The notes under the pieces are model-generated. The model saw only the letters and a program-made list of their open reading frames with translations, ran no database searches and was not told the origin of the DNA. Position numbers and translations under genes: made by a program. A stretch of 64,000 bases of DNA, taken from NCBI RefSeq assembly GCF_002161355.1, contig NZ_NFHL01000002.1:62001-126000 (forward strand), in the 5' to 3' direction. Shown in pieces: positions 1 through 7,283 of the stretch; position 1 is the first letter of the stretch; each line of letters opens with the position of its first letter. Origin of the DNA: Lachnoclostridium sp. An76. GTDB lineage: Bacteria > Bacillota > Clostridia > Lachnospirales > Lachnospiraceae.

Positions 1-188
1 AAGGGCAGCATGACCAGCATCATACACATGGCAGCCACGCTGTTTCCCACAGGCCCCCGGAGCAGGAAGAAAAGCGGTACGCCGATCAGCGCACCGCCGC
101 CGAAGCAGACAAGCTGCCTCTTGGTTAAGTTGAACGCGACCTTGGTTTTGACTTTCGTAAGATCCTTGGGTACAGGTACATAAGCCAA
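1..188 (-). CDS. PrgI-family conjugation protein (C-terminus outside window)
   Basis: This is the start of a gene that leaves the window at base 1. It starts with TTG at 186-188, preceded on the minus strand by a strong ribosome binding site (GGAAGGAGGT). The product begins AYVPVPKDLTKVKTKVAFNL, followed by a hydrophobic stretch (CFGGGALIGVPLFFLL) and then a second one. That pattern, directly after a VirB6-like gene, is the PrgI family: small membrane proteins of Gram-positive conjugation machines that associate with the VirB4 ATPase. The VirB4 gene would be expected next, outside the window. The family call rests on the N-terminal motif and gene order. Confidence 0.8.
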   Translation of the reverse strand, partial: MAYVPVPKDLTKVKTKVAFNLTKRQLVCFGGGALIGVPLFFLLRGPVGNSVAAMCMMLVMLP

Positions 189-208
189 AGGGATTACCTC
201 CTTCCTGG

Positions 209-1078
209 TTAATGTGCATTGAAAACGGATTTTGCGAGGCTGCCGGTCTTAAAGAGCGTAAAGCACAACAGGACCGTATAGCCCACGCAGCTCCAGATGG
301 CCATAATGATGTCGGATTCGGTGGCAATACTCTGCACCAGCACGGCGTAGATCGCCACACAGACGATGATGAGAAATGCCTGGAAGCCCAGGGCGATCAA
401 CGAGCGCAGATAGTTCTGGCCCATACCGCCCCATTCCTTGCCCATCATGGTGGCCATAGGGATGGGAGCCACCGAGGTCACAAGGTAAATCTCAATCATA
501 CGGCCATAAATCACGATAAAGATACAAATGTAAAGCGCCCACATGGTAATGCCGATAAAGAGCGACTGGAACCACAGGCCGAACAGCGGCCCCAGGTCCA
601 TATCCATCAGCCGGGACTCCATATCGGTCATGACAGAGGAGATGTCGATGGAAGCGTCGGAACCGATGATGCCCGCCGCCTGCGCCACCACACTTTGAGC
701 TGCGTCAAACACGCCCATCACGATGTTCCAGGTGTTTGAGACGATGAGGATGGCAGCGGCAGATTTGAACACCCATTTGAAGATCATCCAGGTGTCCACA
801 TCATGCAGGTTGTTCTTGTCGGTAATCATCTGAATCAGCTCCAGCGTCATCACGATAGCCAGGATCACGCCAGCAATCGGCACCATGATGGAGTTGGAGA
901 GATTTTGGATCATGCTGAAAATACTCCCGTTCCAGCCCTGAGGGGTCTGGCCCACCTGTGTCGCAATGTCTGCGACCTGCTGGTTCACGCTATCGAACAT
1001 CCCCGATAAGTTGCTCATAATGCCGCCTACCAACATTTCCTTGAGCCAGTCAGTAAGGGCATCGAGTAAGAAATCCAT
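209..1078 (-). CDS. VirB6/TrbL-like conjugal transfer membrane protein (CD1112 type)
   Basis: The product has 289 residues and is a polytopic membrane protein. Clear hydrophobic segments lie near residues 62-85, 98-120, 165-200, 225-250 and 260-280. VirB6-type proteins form the inner-membrane channel of type IV secretion systems. The position between a Maff2 gene and prgI, downstream of virD4, matches the conserved order of CTn/Tn1549-like elements, where this gene is the CD1112 homologue. The ATG at 1078 is preceded by AGGAGG. Nothing suggests disruption. A GC-rich hairpin lies in the gap to Maff2. Confidence 0.88.
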   Translation of the reverse strand: MDFLLDALTDWLKEMLVGGIMSNLSGMFDSVNQQVADIATQVGQTPQGWNGSIFSMIQNLSNSIMVPIAGVILAIVMTLELIQMITDKNNLHDVDTWMIFKWVFKSAAAILIVSNTWNIVMGVFDAAQSVVAQAAGIIGSDASIDISSVMTDMESRLMDMDLGPLFGLWFQSLFIGITMWALYICIFIVIYGRMIEIYLVTSVAPIPMATMMGKEWGGMGQNYLRSLIALGFQAFLIIVCVAIYAVLVQSIATESDIIMAIWSCVGYTVLLCFTLFKTGSLAKSVFNAH

Positions 1079-1098
1079 ACGGTGTCAACCTCCTTTCA

Positions 1099-1126
1099 GC
1101 CGCCCCCGCTTGGGGGCAGGGGCGGC
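1099..1126 (-). other. GC-rich hairpin between Maff2 and virB6
   Basis: GCCGCCCC and GGGGCGGC form an 8-bp stem directly upstream of the virB6 ribosome binding site. No T tract follows, so it is not a standard terminator. It may protect the mRNA end or set relative expression of the two genes; that role is inference. Confidence 0.45.
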
Positions 1127-1161
1127 AAGGATTTCTTATGACAGCTTAACGACGGGAGCGA

Positions 1162-1380
1162 TCAGACGGTGAACAGGCTGGAGAGCAGGGGTACGAGGAC
1201 CATGCCGACCACGGCGACGCCAGCGCCAGCCATGAGCTGCTTCATGCCCTGGGACTTCGCACCGGGGTTGTCGTTGCCGTAACCTTCCAGCAGGTTGATG
1301 ACACCCCAGATGCCGAGACCAGCGCCCAGAGCGATAACGAGGGTCTGAAGAACGGTGATAGCCTGATTGAAAAATGCCAT
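1162..1380 (-). CDS. Maff2-family mobile-element membrane protein
   Basis: The 72-residue product has two hydrophobic segments (about 8-28 and 48-70) separated by a short Gly/Asn/Lys loop (LLEGYGNDNPGAKSQGMKQ). This is the Maff2 family, a small membrane protein always found between virD4 and virB6 in these elements and thought to be a VirB2-like or accessory channel component. The coding sequence is intact. However, the bases just upstream of the ATG hold no ribosome binding site, because an IS110-family element starts there. The likely original site (AGGGAGGCGAAAAA) is now on the far side of that element at 3136-3149. Translation is therefore probably reduced. Confidence 0.85.
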   Translation of the reverse strand: MAFFNQAITVLQTLVIALGAGLGIWGVINLLEGYGNDNPGAKSQGMKQLMAGAGVAVVGMVLVPLLSSLFTV

Positions 1381-1440
1381 AAATTATAGTTAGCCGGAAT
1401 CATTTGAAAAGTTTGATTTAGTCATTCATAGGCATACAAA

Positions 1441-1497
1441 AGCCGGAACAATCGGCACCCGGTTTCCGGGGCCTGATTCCGGCTGTCCTCCTTTTTT
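1441..1497 (+). other. Stem-loop followed by T run in the IS110 left end
   Basis: AGCCGGAA at 1441-1448 pairs with TTCCGGCT at 1477-1484, and an inner hairpin CCCGG-TTT-CCGGG lies at 1458-1470. A run of six T follows at 1492-1497. This could insulate the element from outside transcription or be part of its left-end structure. Confidence 0.45.
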
Positions 1498-1597
1498 CAT
1501 TATTTTTTGGTGATTGTCCGCTTTGTACGCCGATGGCCCCATCCGGGGCGGTTGAGGCGGGTAGATAAGATCACTCCTATTACAATAAATTTGGACA

Positions 1598-1850
1598 GGA
1601 AAGCCGGACAGCCAGTCCGGCTTTCCCTCCATCTCGTGCCTAAGCTACAATGAGAGGAGCAACTGGCTGACCAATCACTCCTTGGGCTTGTATGTCCGTG
1701 TGAAAGACTGTTAGCCATCCTCTCGTTGCAGCGTTCGATTTAAGCAGGTTGAACCACCGGATGTCGGAGAGTTCGTGTCACACAATAGATTGAATCGGCA
1801 GCGAGAAAAGATGGATTCCGGTTGCAGATTCTTTGTATTGGAGGAATGTG
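1598..1850 (+). ncRNA. Candidate IS110 bridge RNA
   Basis: The non-coding left end holds three consecutive structures. First is a perfect 12-bp hairpin (1598-1609 with 1615-1626, loop AGCCA). Second is a long stem (1644-1658 with 1718-1732, one A-C mismatch and one G-U) closing a loop of about 60 nt that contains a further 5-bp pairing, TGGCT 1664-1668 with AGCCA 1713-1717. Third is an 8-bp stem (1736-1743 with 1790-1797) closing a loop of about 46 nt. IS110-group elements encode a bridge RNA in the left end with a 5' stem-loop and two internal loops, one for target and one for donor. The architecture fits. I could not demonstrate guide-to-target pairing, so this remains a structural inference; the 3' limit is approximate. 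Confidence 0.6.
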
Positions 1851-1851
1851 A

Positions 1852-3060
1852 ATGAACTGCGTTGGCATCGATGTTTCCAAGGGTAAGAGCATGATTGCAG
1901 TCATGCGGCCCTTCGGAGAGGTAGTGGTTTCACCCTTTGAAGTACGTCACACCGCCAATGAACTGAGCGAGCTGGCAGGACTGCTCAAAAGCCTGGACGG
2001 CGAGACCCGTGTGGTGATGGAATCCACGGGTAATTACCATGCTCCGGTGGCCTGGCTGCTCCACGACGCGGGCCTTTATGTCTCGGTAGTCAATGCAATG
2101 CTGGTGCATGACTACGGAAACAACAGTTTAAGACGGGCCAAAACCGACAAAAAGGATGCCGTAAAGCTGGCCAACTACGGTCTTGACCACTGGCTCACAT
2201 TGCCGAGATATATCCCGGAGGAGGATACCCGACTCATGCTGAAAATCTGCTACCGGCAGTACCAACAGTATTCCAAAGTTCAGACCATGCTGAAGAATAA
2301 CCTGATCTCCCTGCTGGACACCACCTTCCCAGACGCAAATCGCTTGTTTACCAGTCCGCCCCGCGCCGATGGCAGCGAGAAGTGGGTGGACTTTGTCGCT
2401 ACTTTTTGGCATTGCGAGTGCGTTTGTGGCCGGTCTGAGAAGGCCTTTACTACCCAATACCAGAAGTGGTGCAGAAAGCACGGCTACAATTTCAGCGAGG
2501 ATAAGGCGCTGGATATTTATGCCTCTGCTTGCAGACACTTCGGTGTCATACCGAAAACGGATACGGCAAAACTTTTGGTAGAACAGGCCATTTCTCAACT
2601 CCAGACAACTTCTTCCGCGTTAGCTGCTCTCAAACAGGAGATGCAATCCCTGGCAGCTTCTCTGCCGGAGTATCCTGTAGTGATGGGGATGTTTGGTGTT
2701 GGCCCAACCCTCGGCCCTCAACTCCTGGCTGAAATTGGCGATGTACGCCGTTTTCATTCCAAAAAAGCGTTGGTTGCCTTTGCGGGTATTGACGCCCCGC
2801 CCTACCAATCCGGTCAAATAGATGTCCGTAGCCGTAGCATTTCCAAGCGAGGATCTGCCTCACTGCGCAGGACGCTCTTTCTGGTGATGAGCGTCATCCT
2901 GCAATGTGCTCCAATAGACGAGCCGGTGTACCAGTTCATGGACAAGAAACGCTCTGAAGGCAAGCCATATCGTGTCTACATGATGGCCTCTGCCAACAAG
3001 TTCCTGCGCATCTACTACGCTTCTGTGAAAGCCTACTTGGAATCCCTGGAGCACGACTGA
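1852..3060 (+). CDS. IS110-family transposase (bridge-RNA-type recombinase)
   Basis: The 402-residue product begins NCVGIDVSKGKSMIAVM, the first catalytic Asp of the RuvC-like DEDD domain. The acidic Glu lies in RVVMESTGNYH and further Asp residues in RRAKTDKKDAVKLANY. The C-terminal half carries the Transposase_20 (IS116/IS110/IS902) domain, with the hallmark GVGPTLGPQLLAEIGDVRRFHSKKALVAFAG and the conserved RSRSISKRGSASLRR segment holding the catalytic Ser. Length is typical. The ATG follows GGAGG at 1841-1845. The gene is intact and opposite in direction to the surrounding conjugation genes. IS110 enzymes recombine a circular donor with DNA chosen by an element-encoded RNA. Confidence 0.93.
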   Translation: MNCVGIDVSKGKSMIAVMRPFGEVVVSPFEVRHTANELSELAGLLKSLDGETRVVMESTGNYHAPVAWLLHDAGLYVSVVNAMLVHDYGNNSLRRAKTDKKDAVKLANYGLDHWLTLPRYIPEEDTRLMLKICYRQYQQYSKVQTMLKNNLISLLDTTFPDANRLFTSPPRADGSEKWVDFVATFWHCECVCGRSEKAFTTQYQKWCRKHGYNFSEDKALDIYASACRHFGVIPKTDTAKLLVEQAISQLQTTSSALAALKQEMQSLAASLPEYPVVMGMFGVGPTLGPQLLAEIGDVRRFHSKKALVAFAGIDAPPYQSGQIDVRSRSISKRGSASLRRTLFLVMSVILQCAPIDEPVYQFMDKKRSEGKPYRVYMMASANKFLRIYYASVKAYLESLEHD

Positions 3061-3063
3061 TTT

Positions 3064-3135
3064 TTACACTCTATACCATCTGGCTGGCCGCCGTTTTAAT
3101 TTTGAGATGCTCAGCGGCTTGATTTTGTATTGCAT
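3064..3135 (-). other. Chimeric mini-ORF created by the IS110 insertion
   Basis: The displaced Maff2 ribosome binding site (GGAGG within 3141-3149) is now seven bases from an ATG at 3133-3135 that reads 23 codons into the IS right end and stops at 3064-3066. The peptide has no recognisable function. It is recorded because it shows where translation initiated by the old Maff2 signal now goes. Confidence 0.5.
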
Positions 3136-3206
3136 TTTTTCGCCTCCCTAAAAATCTGAAATTTCTACTTGACTTTTATTAGCAGGTCTTTCACAGCGGA
3201 ACAGAT

Positions 3207-5042
3207 TTACACGCCCTCTGCGTCTACTTCATACACATCGTAGACCTCGTTGGGCTTGAGCTTGAGCCGGGTGGACAGGAACGCCTCGATGTCAAAGGCG
3301 TTCTTGGGGTCCGCGTCGGCGGTGTACGGGTAATTGGGGTGCTTGGTGATGTCGTACTTGTCCGAGAGGAAAGGCCGCACACCGCGCAGCTGGAGGATAC
3401 ACTTGCCGCCGTCCATGACGGCCAGTTCATCCTGGCTCATAAGCTCTTTGCCGAGCTTTTGGTAGTTAAGAGAATGGGATGTCTCGCGGCCCCGGCTCTC
3501 GCCGGTGTTGTAGGTGTCGATGGTCTCCTTGCCCAGCACGGCGGCCAGCTCCTTGAGGGTTGTCGGCTCTTTGCCGCCCAGGAAGATGGAGGTATCCATG
3601 TTGCCGATGATGGTATCGGCGTTGTCCTTGTAGATAGCTTTGAGCTGGGACTGTGCTTGCAGCACCAGGCAGGCGGAAATCTCACGGCTTCGGATGGTGG
3701 CAACCAGCTTTTCCAGCCGAGGGATCTGTCCAATATTGGCGGCCTCGTCAATGAGGCACCGCACATGGACCGGCAGCCGCCCGCCGTACACATCGTCCGC
3801 TTTTTCGCAGAGCAGATTGAACAGCTGGGTGTAGCACATGGAGATCAGGAAGTTAAAGCTATCGTCCGTGTCGCTCATAATCAAGAACAAGGCGGTTTTC
3901 CGGTCTCCCAGGGTATCCAGCTCCAGCTCGTCGTAGGCCGTGACCTCCCGCAGCTCCGCGATGTCGAACACGGCAAGGCGCGCACCGCAGGAAATCAGGA
4001 TGGATTTTGCGGTTTTGCCCGCAGCCAGCTTGTACTTTTTGTACTGACGGACGGCGAAGTGGTTGGGCTTCTCTGCCTCCAGCGCGTCAAACATCAGGTC
4101 CACGGGGTTCTTGAACTCCTCGTCATCCTCCCGGACCTCCATCGCGTTGATGAACTCGATGAGGGTGGAGAAATTCTGTTCCTCCACCGGGGCCTCGTAG
4201 TGGATATACCCAATGAGGGCGCAGTACAAAAGCGTCTCGGCCTTAACCCAAAAATCGTCCCCGGCCTTGCCCTCGCCCTTGGTGTTGGCGATCAGCGTCG
4301 TGACCAGTTTCAAGATGTCCTTTTCGGAGTGGATGTAGGCAAAGGGATTATAGTGCATGGACTTCTTGAAGTTGATGGTATTGAGGACTTTGATCCGATA
4401 AGGCTCATAGATGTCCTTGCCGTGCTTATCCTTCATGGGCTTGCCGTCCTTGCCCAGCTTGGGTGTGCCGCGCTGAAGCATTTTGCCGCACTCCACCAGG
4501 ATGGTGCCTTTTGGGTCTGTCACCACATAGGAGCTGTGCATCTGCATCAGGTTCGGTTTCAGCCAGAAGCGGGTCTTGCCGGAACCGGAGCCACCGATCA
4601 CCAGCACATTTTTGTTTCTGGCGGTCTTGGGGTCCTTGGGGCGGCTGTTCATGGTCAGGCTCTCGGTTTTAGTCAGAATCACATTGTTCTGGAACACCGG
4701 GTCGATGTAGGGTGCGATGTCCTCATGGGTGCCCCAGCGGGCGCTGCCATACTCCATACCGTGCCGGTACTTCTTGGCGTTCTTGCTTTTGAGATACACG
4801 GCCAATCGCAGGCCAGCGCCGCAGCACAGCCCCACCAGCAGGTCCAAAGGGTGCAGGCTGGGCCACCAGCTGGCCAGCGCCACCGGCAGCGTGGAGAAGA
4901 ACGAAAGCATTTTTGCCGAAGCGTCCGCACCCACGGCCATCCGCCATCCTTCACCGAAGTTGGTTGCGAACAGCCCCATCAGGATATAGGGCATATTCAG
5001 CAAAAGGAGCTTTTTGATGTCAAGTTGCTTTTTCATCTTCAT
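3207..5042 (-). CDS. VirD4-like coupling protein (CD1115 type)
   Basis: The 611-residue product is the type IV coupling ATPase that brings relaxase-bound DNA to the transfer channel. Two N-terminal membrane segments (about 12-30 and 45-85) precede a cytosolic ATPase domain with Walker A GGSGSGKT at 150-157 and a Walker B region in VRCLIDEAANIG. The SYVVTDPKGTILVE and QSQLKAIYKDNADTIIGN segments are typical of TraG/VirD4 proteins. Its start overlaps the pcfB stop by four bases (ATGA), indicating translational coupling. Order and sequence match the CD1115 family of CTn elements. It is intact. The next gene of the operon (Maff2) is cut off from it by the IS110 insertion. Confidence 0.94.
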   Translation of the reverse strand: MKMKKQLDIKKLLLLNMPYILMGLFATNFGEGWRMAVGADASAKMLSFFSTLPVALASWWPSLHPLDLLVGLCCGAGLRLAVYLKSKNAKKYRHGMEYGSARWGTHEDIAPYIDPVFQNNVILTKTESLTMNSRPKDPKTARNKNVLVIGGSGSGKTRFWLKPNLMQMHSSYVVTDPKGTILVECGKMLQRGTPKLGKDGKPMKDKHGKDIYEPYRIKVLNTINFKKSMHYNPFAYIHSEKDILKLVTTLIANTKGEGKAGDDFWVKAETLLYCALIGYIHYEAPVEEQNFSTLIEFINAMEVREDDEEFKNPVDLMFDALEAEKPNHFAVRQYKKYKLAAGKTAKSILISCGARLAVFDIAELREVTAYDELELDTLGDRKTALFLIMSDTDDSFNFLISMCYTQLFNLLCEKADDVYGGRLPVHVRCLIDEAANIGQIPRLEKLVATIRSREISACLVLQAQSQLKAIYKDNADTIIGNMDTSIFLGGKEPTTLKELAAVLGKETIDTYNTGESRGRETSHSLNYQKLGKELMSQDELAVMDGGKCILQLRGVRPFLSDKYDITKHPNYPYTADADPKNAFDIEAFLSTRLKLKPNEVYDVYEVDAEGV

Positions 5043-5539
5043 CGTTCCAGCTCCTTCCGCTTGTTCCGGTCCACAACGGCGTGTTTCACCAGCTCTTTGA
5101 ACTGGCTCAGCTTTGCCAGCACGGACGGACGCTCTGTTTTCTGCGCCTTTCTGACCTTCTTGCCGGTGTACTCGGTAAAGGCAGCGGTCAGGGCATCCGC
5201 ATCGCGGCCTTTGAAAAAGATCAGGTACTTGGGCGGGGAGCTGCTGCGGTCCTTCTTCACCGCATAGTCAACGCCGTATTTCCGGGCGATCTTTTCAAAC
5301 TCCTTGATGGAGGGGTCGGTGATCTCGATGTTGGAAACGCCCTGATTCTGGCCGATCAGCTGCTTCACCGTCTGTTTGCCGTGGGGAATCACGGGGGTAT
5401 CCCGGCTTTTCTGCTTTTGCAGCTTCTTTTCCTTGCGGTGGGCAAGGTACTTGGTGATGGCGGCCTTAAACAGCCGCCCGGTAAACTTTGTTCCGCTGAC
5501 TACCAGCGTCAAAGTCCTGTTTTCCACTTCCTCCTGCAT
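5039..5539 (-). CDS. PcfB-family (DUF3801) conjugation protein
   Basis: The 166-residue product is basic and soluble, with TGRLFKAAITKYLAHRKEKK near the N-terminus and the central KEFEKIARKYGVDYAVKKD...PPKYLIFFKGRDADALTAAFTEY segment that marks the PcfB/DUF3801 family. PcfB of enterococcal pCF10 is a relaxosome accessory protein that links relaxase-bound DNA with the coupling protein. Here the gene directly precedes and overlaps virD4, consistent with that job. The ATG at 5539 has a good AAAGGAGG upstream. It looks intact. Confidence 0.88.
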   Translation of the reverse strand: MQEEVENRTLTLVVSGTKFTGRLFKAAITKYLAHRKEKKLQKQKSRDTPVIPHGKQTVKQLIGQNQGVSNIEITDPSIKEFEKIARKYGVDYAVKKDRSSSPPKYLIFFKGRDADALTAAFTEYTGKKVRKAQKTERPSVLAKLSQFKELVKHAVVDRNKRKELER

Positions 5540-5586
5540 AGGTCATCGCCTCCTTTCCACGGATTTTGCAGGGGTGGCGCTTGATA

Positions 5587-5628
5587 CTAAGGCGGGACCA
5601 CCAGCCGCCGCAGCAGGTATTTCATCAT
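5587..5628 (-). CDS. Possible 13-codon leader ORF upstream of pcfB
   Basis: An AAAGGAG site is followed, after seven bases, by ATGATG and a 13-residue frame (MMKYLLRRLVVPP) that ends TAG, about 50 bases before pcfB. The strong ribosome binding site is the only reason to list it. It could be a leader peptide or a relic; no function is claimed. Confidence 0.35.
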   Translation of the reverse strand: MMKYLLRRLVVPP

Positions 5629-5640
5629 GGCAGGCTCCTT

Positions 5641-5952
5641 TCAACGCAGCTGATCGGAGCGGTCATAGTACAGATGTCCCTGGCGCACCTTGGCATGGCT
5701 GAGAATCTTGATGTGGCCCTTTTCCTGGTTCTCCAGGCTTTTCTGGTATCCGGCCTCCGTCAGAAACAGGCGGGTCCGTTCGCCTTTCCAGCCCACCGGC
5801 GAATCGTGGGTCAGCACATCGAAGATAATCATGTGCCGGGTGTCCTCGGCAAACCGCTCCAAATCCATGTACTCATGGCCGTGGTAGTTCTGCGCCCCGG
5901 CCTTGAGCCGCATTTCCTCCATCAGCTGGCCCACGGTCTTACGCTCAGGCAT
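5641..5952 (-). CDS. DUF5720-like protein of the conjugative element
   Basis: The 103-residue soluble product carries the segment TRLFLTEAGYQKSLENQEKGHIKILSHAKVRQGHLYY near its C-terminus. I believe this is the DUF5720 family found in CTn-like elements next to pcfB; its function is unknown. The start at ATG 5952 is preferred over an in-frame GTG nine bases upstream because GGAGG lies eight bases before the ATG and overlaps the GTG. A shorter relative with the same C-terminal block is encoded at 7538-7813, so the element carries two copies of this module. Confidence 0.65.
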   Translation of the reverse strand: MPERKTVGQLMEEMRLKAGAQNYHGHEYMDLERFAEDTRHMIIFDVLTHDSPVGWKGERTRLFLTEAGYQKSLENQEKGHIKILSHAKVRQGHLYYDRSDQLR

Positions 5953-6307
5953 GGCGCGCACCTCCTTTCCCGCGTCCCTGGCCTTTCACAGTCAGGATAC
6001 CGTCCAGGGTGGTAGCGGTGATCCGCAGGCGCTCAGCGGTGGCGATGTCATTCTTCACGGTCTCGTCGATGCCGTGGCCGCAGACCACCAGCACATGGGA
6101 CCGGCGCAGATAGTCTCGCACCATATCCAGCCCGTCCTTGTGTTCCTGGGGAATCTCGTCCTTGAGGAAGGTGGACAAGAACAGAACCGGGCAGATGGGC
6201 GAATACCCGGCGTCGTACACCTGGCGGCAGTAGGTGGCAGCGTTCTCGGCGTTCTCATACTGGTTGTTGCTCCAGGGAGCCGTAATGTAGGCAAGAGGTC
6301 GTTTCAT
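5945..6307 (-). CDS. DUF7768/DUF4406-like protein
   Basis: The 120-residue product starts MKRPLAYITAPWSNN, continues with YCRQVYDAGYSPICPVLFLSTFL, and has RRSHVLVVCGHGIDETVKNDI. This resembles the nucleoside 2-deoxyribosyltransferase-like fold (a strand ending in an aspartate- or serine-rich loop, then a second strand with cGxG) seen in DUF4406/DUF7768 proteins of phages and conjugative elements. No enzyme activity is known for this group. The ATG at 6307 is chosen because AAAGGA precedes it; a longer upstream frame lacks such a site. Its stop overlaps the start region of the next gene. Confidence 0.6.
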   Translation of the reverse strand: MKRPLAYITAPWSNNQYENAENAATYCRQVYDAGYSPICPVLFLSTFLKDEIPQEHKDGLDMVRDYLRRSHVLVVCGHGIDETVKNDIATAERLRITATTLDGILTVKGQGRGKGGARHA

Positions 6308-6343
6308 GGCAAAATCCTTTCTCCCGGTATTGCCGGGCAACAG

Positions 6344-6366
6344 AAAAGCGGCTGTTTACCAGCCGC
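6344..6366 (-). terminator. Terminator after the replication-initiator-like gene
   Basis: GCGGCT and AGCCGC form a 6-bp stem around a 7-nt loop, followed on the minus strand by TTTT. The stem overlaps the stop region of the upstream gene. Confidence 0.6.
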
Positions 6367-7249
6367 CTGTGTTCATATCGTGATTGACTTGTACGGTGTA
6401 GTGATTGCTGATCGTGGTGGGCGCGTTGAACAGCACTGCAAGCAAATACTGTTTCATATTGCGGACCTCCGTGGTGTTTTTCTGCATACCGTCCATGACA
6501 AATCGGATATGCTCGCTATCCAGCTTCAAGAACCGGGAGCGCACGACTTCATGGGGAAAGTCGCTGCCAGCGATCCGAGTGGTTTTACGTTTGGCACAAA
6601 CGGTCTCCACCATCAGCTCCACAATCTCGTCCAGGTCCTCACGGTAGGTCGAAAACTCTCTGCACAGATAGTCATACTCGATGTTCTCCAGAATCAATTC
6701 CCGATAATTTTCTATCTCTGAGACAGACATCGCATCCCTTCCTTTCCGTTCCGGCAGCTGTGCTGCCGCTGTTTCCCGGAAGGGAATGGAATCGGTACTT
6801 GCTCCATGAGTATTTTGTTTTTGAGTATTTGGTTTCTCTATATTTAATTCTGCGGGCTTTTCCGTATCCGGTTTATCCAGATACGGGTTTTCCGTATCTG
6901 GTGAAGCCGTATCTGGTACAGCCGTATCCGGCCTTGGCGTTTCTGGCTGCCTGGGCTGGGGTTTCTCATAAATCACATACTCGGTGTCGCTGATCCGGCC
7001 TTGTTGGTCCCGCAGCTGGTTCCGCACGATGTAACCGGCGGTTTCCAACTCCCGCAGCGCACTGCCGATGGCATCAACGCCCTCCTTGCAGATTTTCGCA
7101 AGTCCACGGGTAGTATAGTTCCAGTCATCAGGCAGGGATAACATCATGGAAAGAAGCCCCTTTGCCTTGAGGGATAGTTCGTGGTTCCGCAGGTGATGAT
7201 TGCTCATCACGGTATAATCTTTGGTCCGTTCAATGCGAAAAACGGCCAT
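6356..7249 (-). CDS. Replication-initiator-like protein (winged helix, DUF6017)
   Basis: The 297-residue product has an N-terminal winged-helix region (FRIERTKDYTVMSNHHLRNHELSLKAKGLLSMMLSLPDDWNYTTRGLAKICKEG, about 3-60) typical of plasmid and element replication initiators. A Pro/Asp/Thr-rich linker (about 105-150) carries repeated PDT motifs. A C-terminal DUF6017-type domain includes YDYLCREFSTYREDLDEIVELMVETVC. The ATG at 7249 is preferred over GTG 7258 because AAAGGAG lies eight bases before it. The linker DNA contains a 15-bp-spaced repeat lattice, listed separately. A role in replication of the excised element is inferred from the family and the neighbouring par genes. Confidence 0.72.
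   Translation of the reverse strand: MAVFRIERTKDYTVMSNHHLRNHELSLKAKGLLSMMLSLPDDWNYTTRGLAKICKEGVDAIGSALRELETAGYIVRNQLRDQQGRISDTEYVIYEKPQPRQPETPRPDTAVPDTASPDTENPYLDKPDTEKPAELNIEKPNTQKQNTHGASTDSIPFRETAAAQLPERKGRDAMSVSEIENYRELILENIEYDYLCREFSTYREDLDEIVELMVETVCAKRKTTRIAGSDFPHEVVRSRFLKLDSEHIRFVMDGMQKNTTEVRNMKQYLLAVLFNAPTTISNHYTVQVNHDMNTGGW
6862..6931. repeat. Five-copy decamer lattice with 15-bp spacing inside the rep-like gene
   Basis: CCGTATCYGG occurs at 6862, 6892, 6907 and 6922, and its exact reverse complement CCAGATACGG at 6877, so all five lie on one 15-bp grid. Direct copies encode the PDT repeats of the linker on the minus strand. The inverted copy encodes different residues (PYLD) yet keeps the decamer. 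Confidence 0.85.
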
Positions 7250-7283
7250 TGACTTCACTCCTTTCTAATTTTAGGGCATGAAA

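Larger units (their letters stand above)
1378..3135 (+). mobile_element. IS110-family insertion sequence
   Basis: A transposase gene of the IS110 family with about 470 bp of non-coding left end and about 75 bp of right end. Boundaries are deduced from the host sequence. Joining the base before 1381 to 3136 onward rebuilds a normal AGGGAGGCGAAAAA-ATGGC start for the minus-strand Maff2 gene, and both junctions share the trinucleotide CAT (1378-1380 and 3133-3135), consistent with a short shared core. No terminal inverted repeats are visible, as expected for the IS110 (not IS1111) group. The total is about 1.76 kb. Confidence 0.78.

Noticed and set aside
1500-1718. 72- and 68-codon minus-strand frames in the IS110 left end
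   Set aside because: They cross the predicted structured RNA, have no ribosome binding sites and no family resemblance.
3339-5267. 642-codon open frame on the plus strand across virD4 and pcfB
   Set aside because: It is the reverse complement shadow of two clear conjugation genes with high GC third positions; it has no ribosome binding site or family resemblance.
6862-6931. CRISPR-like array
   Set aside because: Repeat units are only 10 bp with 5-bp gaps and lie within a coding linker; no CRISPR array or cas gene was seen anywhere in the window.
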